A DNA stretch of 34,011 nt. Source: Candidatus Bipolaricaulota bacterium. GTDB lineage: Bacteria > Bipolaricaulota > Bipolaricaulia > UBA7950 > UBA9294. The notes below the pieces were generated by a model. That model was not told the DNA's origin, did not search any database, and saw nothing but the letters and a program-made list of their open reading frames with translations. Where the stretch lies: NCBI GenBank assembly GCA_030670905.1, contig DAOVAR010000005.1:1-34011 (forward strand). Direction: 5' to 3'. Position numbers and translations under genes: made by a program. Shown piece after piece: positions 17,231 through 25,366 of this stretch; positions within the stretch are counted from its first letter, which is position 1, and each line of letters begins with the position of its first letter.

Positions 17231-18148
17231 TTGGGCTTATTTGTACAGTCAGTTTACCTTTCTGCCGGCCTGTCAGTTCTCTATGTTCTCGCGCTCTACT
17301 GCAGCAATCCATTTCGGCGGCTTCCATCTATTACCGTGATGCTGGTCTTTGTGTCTGGAATGTTTGCCGTAATCCTGGTTAATCTGATCAATGGTCTTGT
17401 TCCGTTGCCGCAAAGCACGGCTGCTTTTTCTAGGTACATAAGAGCGGGATTGCTTGAAGAGGGAGTCAAGTTTCTGCTAATGATAGCCACAATTTGGAGG
17501 TTCAGATTCTCCGATGTAGCTGAGCCAATGGATATCGCAATCTATTTTGGAATCCTGGGAGTTGGCTTTGGCGTATATGAGGATTTCAGTTATATCTTTC
17601 ATGGAAGCTACCCGCTATGGTTGGCGGATGAGATTGGTCGCTTACAGGAGGCGCTACGCTCGATTGTATTGGCGCGCGTTTTTCCCGGGCATATCTTGTT
17701 CAACGGGCTTGCTGGCTACCTTATTGGGAAAGCTCGTTTTTCTGCGAGGCCGCTGTTGCGACTTGCCTGGTTCTGCGGCGGATTCGTTCTTGCGGTGGTC
17801 CTGCATAGTCTGTTTAACGTAATTGCAGATGTGGGCGGGGAGATTCCCCTTCTCATATACATAGTTCTCCTTGTGGGGTTGTTTCTTGTATTTCGGCAGC
17901 TTGCCATAGTCCGATCTCCGTTTCGGGCACTGATCCTCATGATAAGTGAGAATGGGGAACAGGGATGGGATCATCCATGGCCGCCAATTAGGTACCTGTT
18001 TGCAGATGGGTTCGCCTGGCCCGGGAAGAGAAAAAGAGAAGTATTCCAAGTGTTTCCACTTGCCTTGTCGCTTATTATTCTGTATCCATTACTAGTGATG
18101 ATAGTCTACCTAGTGAATCGAGCGATTATGCAGTTTCTTTCAGTATAA
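17231..18148 (+). CDS. PrsW-family intramembrane protease-like protein
   Basis: LLEEGVKFLLM, GFGVYEDFSY, PGHILFNGLAGYLIG, HSLFN motifs. TTG start with GGAGGT RBS. Confidence 0.85.
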   Translation: MGLFVQSVYLSAGLSVLYVLALYCSNPFRRLPSITVMLVFVSGMFAVILVNLINGLVPLPQSTAAFSRYIRAGLLEEGVKFLLMIATIWRFRFSDVAEPMDIAIYFGILGVGFGVYEDFSYIFHGSYPLWLADEIGRLQEALRSIVLARVFPGHILFNGLAGYLIGKARFSARPLLRLAWFCGGFVLAVVLHSLFNVIADVGGEIPLLIYIVLLVGLFLVFRQLAIVRSPFRALILMISENGEQGWDHPWPPIRYLFADGFAWPGKRKREVFQVFPLALSLIILYPLLVMIVYLVNRAIMQFLSV

Positions 18149-18154
18149 AATGTA

Positions 18155-18186
18155 AGGGCGACCAGGCCAGAATGCCTGATCGCCCT
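18155..18186. terminator. Hairpin between convergent prsW-like and scpB operons
   Basis: AGGGCGAcCAGGC (18155-18167) pairs with GCCTGaTCGCCCT (18174-18186), 6-nt loop. Confidence 0.6.
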
Positions 18187-18334
18187 CTCTCCGGGTGGTG
18201 AAAAAAGATGAGGGGGTCTTACGCCCTAACTAAGAGACTATAGCGACTCGGATGTAATTTGTCGGTAATGAGGATAACATCTTCCCTCGCTTTGCCGTTA
18301 TCTGGGATTGGCGTGGACAAGAAGCCCAGACACA

Positions 18335-18439
18335 CTAGACCAACTCGAATGCGCTGCTGTCTGTGCCACATTCGGGGCAAGTGCATTTGTCGGGAAGGTC
18401 ATCAGATTGTGTTCTTGGTTCTAGGCTACTGCCCGTCAT
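18335..18439 (-). CDS. Possible 34-aa rubredoxin-knuckle-like microprotein overlapping the scpB 3' end
   Basis: Reverse-complement ORF MTGSSLEPRTQSDDLPDKCTCPECGTDSSAFELV, overlapping scpB by 14 nt. The LPDKCxCPECGxxxxxFELV ending resembles one half of a rubredoxin/rubrerythrin C-terminal zinc/iron knuckle. Confidence 0.4.
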   Translation of the reverse strand: MTGSSLEPRTQSDDLPDKCTCPECGTDSSAFELV

Positions 18440-18956
18440 TGGGTGACAAAGGGGTAGCAGCATGAAAGCGGAATTCCTCGGCGTTACTGAGATCGAAATA
18501 CTGCAAGAAGTTGTCAGTTACGTGCAGAAGGAGCGTGCGGCCTTGTTTATCGGCGCGAATAAGATCTCTATTGACCAGTTCTCGAACATGTTCGTAGGCC
18601 TTATTCCCACGTGCCTTTACTAGGTCAGACTGCGTCATAGGATGATTATAAGCGATCATTGCAAGGCTCCGTAGAATGGGTCGAGGAATATCCTGGTGGC
18701 GAGCAAGGTGGGCAACAGCATCGACATAGCCATGTTTCACGCGTAGTAGTGCTTTCTCTTCGTCTATTATCAACTCAATTCCGTGTGCATTAGGGCCGAG
18801 GTCATTTTGGAGTTCACTCAGCAGATCTCTAGTGCGGCGGGCGGAATCAGGGCCAAGAAGTTTTGCCAATTCTTTGACTGAAAGAGGCCTATCAGCAAGG
18901 AATAGGGCCGCCTCTAACAACCCTTTGTCATGCGGCCTCTGTGTATCTGAACTCAA
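18426..18956 (-). CDS. scpB: Segregation and condensation protein B
   Basis: EAALFLADRPLSVKELAKLLG; ILRSLAMIAYNHPMTQSDLVKARGNKAYEHVRELVNRDLIRADKQGRT (ScpB winged-helix motif). Confidence 0.9.
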   Translation of the reverse strand: MSSDTQRPHDKGLLEAALFLADRPLSVKELAKLLGPDSARRTRDLLSELQNDLGPNAHGIELIIDEEKALLRVKHGYVDAVAHLARHQDIPRPILRSLAMIAYNHPMTQSDLVKARGNKAYEHVRELVNRDLIRADKQGRTLLLHVTDNFLQYFDLSNAEEFRFHAATPLSPNDGQ

Positions 18957-18959
18957 AGC

Positions 18960-19679
18960 CTAGACTCCTTTCTCAATACTGATCAGAATGTCGCCGAGAA
19001 ACTCCTGTTGCTCACAAGAGACCTTTCCCTGGGCAATGAGATGCAGAACCTCGACGAATTTGCGTACCCTTTCTTCCTTATCTCCTTGTCTCAGCAAGCG
19101 GAAAAAGCTCAGAGTGTTTCTGCCTGAGAGCATTTGCTTAATAGTCGAGAAAAGGCCGTGCAGGCGCTCTGAGATATCCTCATCTTCAGCTTGAAGATAA
19201 CTAAGATCGTCTTCATCTTCTTCCCCTAGATGACGCTGTATTCGGCGACGTGTTACTTTCATTGCATAGGCAAGGGCAATCCGCAGGTCGGAAATGGTGA
19301 CGCGTCGTCGTGTGTAACGCTGCAACGGAAGGGAGAACTCTGGGGGTACGAGAGGTTCCTCCCATTCGCTTGCTGCTTCCTCGACTGCTTCTTCTAGTTC
19401 AGCAAGCAATTCATTTCGCTCTGTGGGGCGGCCCATTTCGAGAAGGATGTCTGACTTCATGCGCAGCAAGATTGAGCAAGTCAGAACCATTTGCCCTGAG
19501 ACTTCGTAGTGGAGTTGCCTTAGTGACGCGATATAAGAGCGATAGCGCTGAGCAAGCTTCGCTATGTCGATGCTCCATGGATCCATGTCCGCGGTCAAGC
19601 AGGCCAGGACCTCTTGCCAGCTCTTACCTGCCAGCTCATCAAGTGGGATCGTGGTGATTGATACTTGTTTCATCATCAT
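18960..19679 (-). CDS. scpA: Segregation and condensation protein A
   Basis: DPWSIDIAKLAQRYRSYIASL, CSILLRMKSDILLEMG. C-terminal winged helix. Directly between smc and scpB. Confidence 0.92.
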   Translation of the reverse strand: MMMKQVSITTIPLDELAGKSWQEVLACLTADMDPWSIDIAKLAQRYRSYIASLRQLHYEVSGQMVLTCSILLRMKSDILLEMGRPTERNELLAELEEAVEEAASEWEEPLVPPEFSLPLQRYTRRRVTISDLRIALAYAMKVTRRRIQRHLGEEDEDDLSYLQAEDEDISERLHGLFSTIKQMLSGRNTLSFFRLLRQGDKEERVRKFVEVLHLIAQGKVSCEQQEFLGDILISIEKGV

Positions 19680-19684
19680 CGTTT

Positions 19685-22213
19685 TTAATTCAACTTAAGG
19701 GCCAAAATCTTTGAAACTCCATGCTTCATTGTTACTCCGTAGGCTCGGTCTGCATGGCGAATTGTTTCATTATTGTGTGAGACAATGATCACCTGGATAC
19801 GCTCGGCGTAGTATCGCAACATCCGCGCGAGTCGCGTGATGTTTACGAGATCTAGTGCGGCGTCGATCTCGTCCAGAATGAAGAGCGGCGCTTGCTGATA
19901 TTCCTGCAAGGCGAAGATGAACGCTGTCGCAACCAAGGTCTGTTCTCCGCCAGATAGTGAATCAATTAAGTGTGGTTCCTTGTCTGGTGGGTTTGCTTTG
20001 ATCAGGAGTCCCGACTTGATATTCTCTGGCTCTTCAAGTTCTAGTGACGCGGTGCCACCTTCGAACAACTCATGGAAGATACGTTCAAAATGCTCATTGA
20101 TCTGCGCCAGAGTGGAAAGGAAGAGCTCTTTCTTGCGCTGTTCAATCTGGCCGATGAGCATTTCTATCTCGTGTTTTTCAGTCTGAAGGGCGGTTACACG
20201 TTCGCTAAGTAGGTTGAATTCCTGTTCATAGGCTTTGCACTCGTCGATTGCCCGCATATTTATTGGTTCCAATCTGCGGAGGTCTTTCATATTCTTTTGG
20301 GCTAGTTGCTCCAGTTGTCTTAGGGAGTCATTGGCATAGTAAGAATCATCTTGTTCCTGTTTTCCAAAGGCTTCCAATTCTGCACGTGCCTGTGCTTCGT
20401 CGCGCTCGTAACGTGTAAGACCACGTCGCATGTTTTCCAACTGACGATACGTTTCTCGGCGCTTGTCGCGCAATGCGCGCAGATCGTCACTGCGTGTGGC
20501 TGTTTCGCCCTTTGCCAGGGTGGATTCTTGTTGCTGTCTGGAGAGTTCCTGCTCTTTGCGCTGGAGCTCGTCAGTCAGCTCCTCGATCTTCTCCTCTAGG
20601 TCGCTGATCTCTCTTCCTATCTTGGAAATTTGCTGACGCTTTCGTGCCGCATCAAAAGTTGAATCTGCGGGTACTCTTGTCCCTGGTCTCTCTTTCTTTG
20701 TGCCTATTCGGGAGCCACCAGTGAGCGCTCCTCCCTTACTCTGCAAGTCACCGTCCAGGGTTACTGCGCGTACTCCATCGATATCTCGTAGCGCTTCAAG
20801 GTTTTCACAGACTACTGTATCGTACAGTACATACTCAAGTGCACGGCGGTATTTGGGATCAAAATCAACGAGATTGATCGCGTAATCGATAAGTCCTGGT
20901 AGCTTAAGGGCATCGGCCGAGGCAAGGGTTTTAGGTCGTGTGACTAGCCTGCGTAATGGGAGGATGCGTACACGGCCAAGATGATTCTCCTTCAGATAGT
21001 TGATGCAGTTGATTGCTGTCTCACGTGAGTCAACAACGATGTCGTTCAGGTGACCCGCGGCTGCTGTCTGAAAAGGTATCTCGAAACCGGAATTGGGTGT
21101 TGCGATTGACGCAATGGTTCCGTAGACTCCGCTACGCTTTAGCTCAAGTATGGCTTGCACGGCACCACTGCGTTTAGCTGCTGTTTTGTTCCGTGCCTCT
21201 TCGGCGGCTTTGATTCGCGTTACTTCATCTATCATCTGGTGGAGATTGGCGGCTTGCTGGCGTTTGAGATCGATCTCCCCCTGCTTTCGTGAGATTTCCG
21301 ATCGCAGATGCTCAACTTCCTTGATCAGATCGATTCGTCCGTCGCTCTGCAGCCCTTCTCGAACGCTCTCAAGTTCCCATTCCTTATTCTCAATTTGGAG
21401 ATCAAGCTTCTCTACATCTTCCTGCAAGGTCCCTATGCGTCCTGAAAATTGAGCGCATTCCTTTTCGGAGAGAAGAAGTTTTTCCTCAGCTTTCTTTCGC
21501 TTCAAATGTCGGATGGATGCTTGTAAGCGATCCAGTTCTTGAGTCATGCGTTGATATTCCAGTGCCGCATCCCGTTCCCGTGAAAGAGAGAGTAATCGCT
21601 GCCGCCGTTCCGCCAAGATGATTCGGTGGGTATTTAGCTTAGATTTTACTTCCTTGAGTTCGACGATTGCCTTATTTCGTTTCTCGTCATAGGCGGCAAT
21701 ACCACAGATGTCATCGATGATTTGGCGACGTGTTGCCGCATTGTCTCTTATCACTTTGGTGAGTGCTCCCTGGGCGATCAGCTGCTGTCCATCGGGGTCT
21801 ATTTTTGCCTGTACCAATACTTGGTCAACCATTGCTCGCGAGCAAGGCTTACCCATGAAATAGTAGGAAGAAGAGCCATGACTGATACGACGACCGATAG
21901 TGATCTCTGGTGGGGAATCACCATTTGCAAGGAGCTGATCGAATAGATGATTGGTGTTGCTAAGATGAAGAATAACTTCGGCGGCTTGAGCAGGAGAGTA
22001 TTTCTCTCCACCATTGAAAATCAGGTGTTCCATTCTGTCGGATCGTAACTGTGAAGATCTCCTTCCCATAACGAAACTGATAGCGTCAAAGAGATTTGAT
22101 TTCCCAGCGCCGTTTTCTCCAATAATAGCGGTCAGACCGTCGAAGAATGGGACTACTGTCTTCTTGCGAAAGGATTTGAACCCCGTGAGAGCCACGCGAT
22201 TGATTCGTGTCAT
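19685..22213 (-). CDS. smc: Chromosome segregation protein SMC (short-arm, ~842 aa)
   Basis: Walker A GENGAGKSN; hinge ~AILELKRSGVYGTIASI...DGDLQSKGGALTGGSRIG; signature LSGGEQTLVATAFIFALQEYQQAPLFILDEIDAALD. Start MTRINRVALTGFKSF. Confidence 0.95.
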   Translation of the reverse strand: MTRINRVALTGFKSFRKKTVVPFFDGLTAIIGENGAGKSNLFDAISFVMGRRSSQLRSDRMEHLIFNGGEKYSPAQAAEVILHLSNTNHLFDQLLANGDSPPEITIGRRISHGSSSYYFMGKPCSRAMVDQVLVQAKIDPDGQQLIAQGALTKVIRDNAATRRQIIDDICGIAAYDEKRNKAIVELKEVKSKLNTHRIILAERRQRLLSLSRERDAALEYQRMTQELDRLQASIRHLKRKKAEEKLLLSEKECAQFSGRIGTLQEDVEKLDLQIENKEWELESVREGLQSDGRIDLIKEVEHLRSEISRKQGEIDLKRQQAANLHQMIDEVTRIKAAEEARNKTAAKRSGAVQAILELKRSGVYGTIASIATPNSGFEIPFQTAAAGHLNDIVVDSRETAINCINYLKENHLGRVRILPLRRLVTRPKTLASADALKLPGLIDYAINLVDFDPKYRRALEYVLYDTVVCENLEALRDIDGVRAVTLDGDLQSKGGALTGGSRIGTKKERPGTRVPADSTFDAARKRQQISKIGREISDLEEKIEELTDELQRKEQELSRQQQESTLAKGETATRSDDLRALRDKRRETYRQLENMRRGLTRYERDEAQARAELEAFGKQEQDDSYYANDSLRQLEQLAQKNMKDLRRLEPINMRAIDECKAYEQEFNLLSERVTALQTEKHEIEMLIGQIEQRKKELFLSTLAQINEHFERIFHELFEGGTASLELEEPENIKSGLLIKANPPDKEPHLIDSLSGGEQTLVATAFIFALQEYQQAPLFILDEIDAALDLVNITRLARMLRYYAERIQVIIVSHNNETIRHADRAYGVTMKHGVSKILALKLN

Positions 22214-22576
22214 CGCCCAACAATCCTTTTCTGCATGCTTGGTGAATAGGTTTGAGTGATACATTTGTGTGCCATGACCAGCTTACTCCATCCTTATACT
22301 AGTCGAAAACGCCGCAGCCGCTCTCGTAGATTGTTCATAGTGATTGTACTCCGAGTAGTCTACTGGCAAAGCTTCTGTTACACAACAAAGCATAGGACAA
22401 GAGCATCGCATTCCATACCCTGTGATGTTTCTTTCGTGGCCCAAATAATGAGGGACAACAACAAGAATCTCGCAGCGCACACATCACTGTTTCTCCTTGG
22501 TAGATACACTTATCCCACAAGGTTAATAGTAGAGATGTAGACACCACTCCAAAGGACGTGTAGACGGGGAGCACAG

Positions 22577-22741
22577 ATGTTTTGTCGCTTGTTCTTAGGA
22601 CGCGTGTCTGTTTGCGGCGTTGCGCGTTGGTGTGGAGAGGAGAAAGCTCATCTTGCCGCGCGCGGAAAGCTTGTTAATCCTCGCACAGGCAAGCGCCTGA
22701 AAAGGAGTCTGGGTCAACGTGGAACAGAAGAGCAGCGTTGA
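22577..22741 (+). CDS. Possible small basic orphan protein (54 aa)
   Basis: ORF MFCRLFLGRVSVCGVARWCGEEKAHLAARGKLVNPRTGKRLKRSLGQRGTEEQR with an upstream GGGGAG. No family recognised. Confidence 0.2.
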   Translation: MFCRLFLGRVSVCGVARWCGEEKAHLAARGKLVNPRTGKRLKRSLGQRGTEEQR

Positions 22742-22854
22742 ATCAACCTAGGCCATGTAGTAGAATGACTCAGTTTTTTCGTACTAGGAATGGCTCTTTG
22801 TTAGAGACCTAGCAAATGAGAAACTCACTTTAAAAGAGAGGTGTGTGTAGTGAG

Positions 22855-25059
22855 ATGAGTGTTCTAATTGTCATACCGGCTGCAATATCGGTATTGGCGT
22901 TGGTGAGCGCGTTTTTGTTTAACCGCTCGGTGGTGGCAAAAGCGCAGGGTACTGACCGAATGAAAGAGGTGCAGGGGTATATTCGTTCAGGAGCGTTTAC
23001 CTTCATGCTGGAGGAGGCACGCGTAATGGGAATCACTATTCTCATTATTGGTGCCATATTGTGGGTGTTGTTCTATTGGGAGATTGCGGTAGCGTTTTGG
23101 ATTGGATCTATCCTTTCGATGGCTGCGGGATTCATTGGAATGAACGCAGCAACCCATGCCAACGCTCGTACAACGCATGCGGCGCGTACTTCGTTCAAAG
23201 AGGCGCTAAGTGTCGCATTCTCTGGTGGAAGTGTTATGGGGCTATCTGTAGCTGGATTAGCATTGGCCGGCCTTGTTATTGTTGTAGTTGTATTTAGAAA
23301 GTGGTATGACCCGGCCTCACTGCACATCGAGACGAGATACCTCTTTGGAGTGAGCTCGTTGGGAGTTAACTTCATTCGCGGAGCACTAATCGTTAGCGCC
23401 TACTCGATGGGAGCGTCGTTGGTTGCCCTATTTGACCGTGTTGGAGGCGGAATTTACACCAAAGCGGCTGATATGGCTGCTGACATGGTTGGGAAAGTGG
23501 AAATGCACATTCCCGAGGATGATCCCCGAAATCCGGCAACAATCGCCGATAATGTTGGTGACAACGTAGGCGATGTCGGAGGATTGGGAGCCGATCTTCT
23601 GGAATCATTCATTGGAGCTATCATCTCGGTGATCGTCATGGCCCTTTATATCTTTGTTGGGCGCGGTAATGAGAGTATTCAGGGACTCATTAGTCGTCTT
23701 GGGCTCAGTGCGGGCTTAAATGAGACAACGTACTGGTGGATCTTTATCGCTCCATTGATGATCGTTGCTGGGGGGTTGTTCTCGAGTTTGCTGGCGATGC
23801 TCTATATTCGATTCAGCAAACGCCAAGAAGGAATGCAGCAAGTGCTGATGAACGCGACGCGTTTGGCTGCAGTTATTACTAGTCTGACAACATTCCTTTT
23901 CTGCTGGCTATCGCCGCTAGGTTGGAATATTCTCGGCGAGGTAATGCTTGGACTTGGTGCCGGGATCGCAATTGGTTTCTTCTCCGAATACTTCACATCA
24001 ACTAGGTTCAAACCAACACGTGAGCTTGCGAGAATGAACCAAGACGGGCCCGCGGTAGGGGTTACTGAGGGAATGGCGCTTGGAATGATCAGTACCCTCC
24101 TTCCAGTGATCACTATTGCTACAGCTACAATACTTTCCTATCAGCTGGGTGGACTAGTTGGAGTGGCATTTACTGCGATGGGCATGCTATCGTTTGTTGC
24201 AATGACTGTTGCTGTAGACACCTATGGCCCAATAGCCGATAACGCGGGTGGGATTGCCACAATGGCTGAACTTCCATCCGAGGTTCGGGAACGAACGGAT
24301 GCACTGGACTCGATAGGAAATACAACAGCTGCAATTGGAAAAGGATTTGCCATCGGATCGGCCGCCTTTGCCTCATTGGGTCTAATTGCTGCATTTATGT
24401 GGTCAGCTATTGGCACCGCAGACAAAGTTGTTCAGCCACAGCTACCGATTGTGGGGCAGATAGCCGCTCAGTTTTCTCCATCCGGGAGTCCGATCGTGGT
24501 TGGAGCGTATGTTATCGCTGGCTTGATGCTTGGAGCAATGGTTCCATATGTATTCTCCGCTCTCCTTATTCGTGGAGTGAGCCGTACGTCTGCGATCCTT
24601 GTTGAGGAGATTCGGCGTCAGTTCAAGGAGAACCCAAAAATCATGAGCGGTGAAGCCATGGCTGACTACAAACGCTGCATTAGCATTACCGCGCACGGAG
24701 GACTCCATAAGATGTTCCTTCCGGCGGTAATCGCTATTCTAACTCCGGTTGTATTCGGCTTGATTTTTGGCCGCTATGCCCTTGGTGGGTTCTTAGTAGG
24801 CGCCCTTCTGTCGGCTATCCAGCTGGCTATTTTCTGCGGGAATTCTGGTGGTGCAATGGATAACGCCAAGAAGTATATTGAGGAGGGTCATTTCGGAGGC
24901 AAGAACTCCGAAGCGCATGCAGCGAGCGTCATTGGTGATACCGTTGGAGATCCATTGAAGGACACAGTCGGCCCATCACTTGACATCTTGATAAAGCTGA
25001 TGTCAGTAATCTCGCTTGTATTTGCTTCGCTGTTCCCGATTTTCCCTATCTTTGTGTAA
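22855..25059 (+). CDS. hppA: Membrane-bound pyrophosphatase, ion-translocating, probably K+-dependent type
   Basis: NPATIADNVGDNVGDVGGLGADLLES; DTYGPIADNAGGIATMAELP; DSIGNTTAAIGKGFAIGSAA; GDTVGDPLKDTVGPSLDILIKLM. Confidence 0.96.
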   Translation: MSVLIVIPAAISVLALVSAFLFNRSVVAKAQGTDRMKEVQGYIRSGAFTFMLEEARVMGITILIIGAILWVLFYWEIAVAFWIGSILSMAAGFIGMNAATHANARTTHAARTSFKEALSVAFSGGSVMGLSVAGLALAGLVIVVVVFRKWYDPASLHIETRYLFGVSSLGVNFIRGALIVSAYSMGASLVALFDRVGGGIYTKAADMAADMVGKVEMHIPEDDPRNPATIADNVGDNVGDVGGLGADLLESFIGAIISVIVMALYIFVGRGNESIQGLISRLGLSAGLNETTYWWIFIAPLMIVAGGLFSSLLAMLYIRFSKRQEGMQQVLMNATRLAAVITSLTTFLFCWLSPLGWNILGEVMLGLGAGIAIGFFSEYFTSTRFKPTRELARMNQDGPAVGVTEGMALGMISTLLPVITIATATILSYQLGGLVGVAFTAMGMLSFVAMTVAVDTYGPIADNAGGIATMAELPSEVRERTDALDSIGNTTAAIGKGFAIGSAAFASLGLIAAFMWSAIGTADKVVQPQLPIVGQIAAQFSPSGSPIVVGAYVIAGLMLGAMVPYVFSALLIRGVSRTSAILVEEIRRQFKENPKIMSGEAMADYKRCISITAHGGLHKMFLPAVIAILTPVVFGLIFGRYALGGFLVGALLSAIQLAIFCGNSGGAMDNAKKYIEEGHFGGKNSEAHAASVIGDTVGDPLKDTVGPSLDILIKLMSVISLVFASLFPIFPIFV

Positions 25060-25089
25060 AACGCTTAGCAAGCATATGACGTAATAGTG

Positions 25090-25121
25090 GCGGGCTCTGC
25101 TCAGTAGTGGGCAGAGCCCGC
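25090..25121 (+). terminator. Rho-independent terminator of hppA
   Basis: GCGGGCTCTGC-tcagtagtgg-GCAGAGCCCGC followed by TGTTTGTGT. Confidence 0.8.
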
Positions 25122-25275
25122 TGTTTGTGTAAGAGGTGAGGGAACGGCAATTGTGATCGTGGCGCGGCAGTGGAGCGAATGTGTGGCTCCAGGGTGGGTG
25201 ATAGCCGGAAATTGCTATCCCAGCAAGCTTTCTGTAACATCGTAGCAGTGAAGGTATCGCAAAAATGGAGTATTC

Positions 25276-25306
25276 TTGATTGTTGCCGGTGTAATCGTGC
25301 TATACT
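25276..25306 (+). promoter_or_regulatory. Candidate extended -10 sigma70-type promoter upstream of the alpha/beta hydrolase
   Basis: TTGATT (25276-25281), 19-nt spacer, TGC-TATACT (25298-25306). Confidence 0.4.
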
Positions 25307-25366
25307 TTGCTATTAAGGTGTTCAGTCGGGAGGAGATTCTCACGCGCTGGAAGTAAGGAGGAAGAG

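Noticed and set aside
22160-22180. tRNA T-loop-like string ggatttgaaccccgtg
   Set aside because: Lies inside the smc coding sequence; no acceptor, D or anticodon stems around it.
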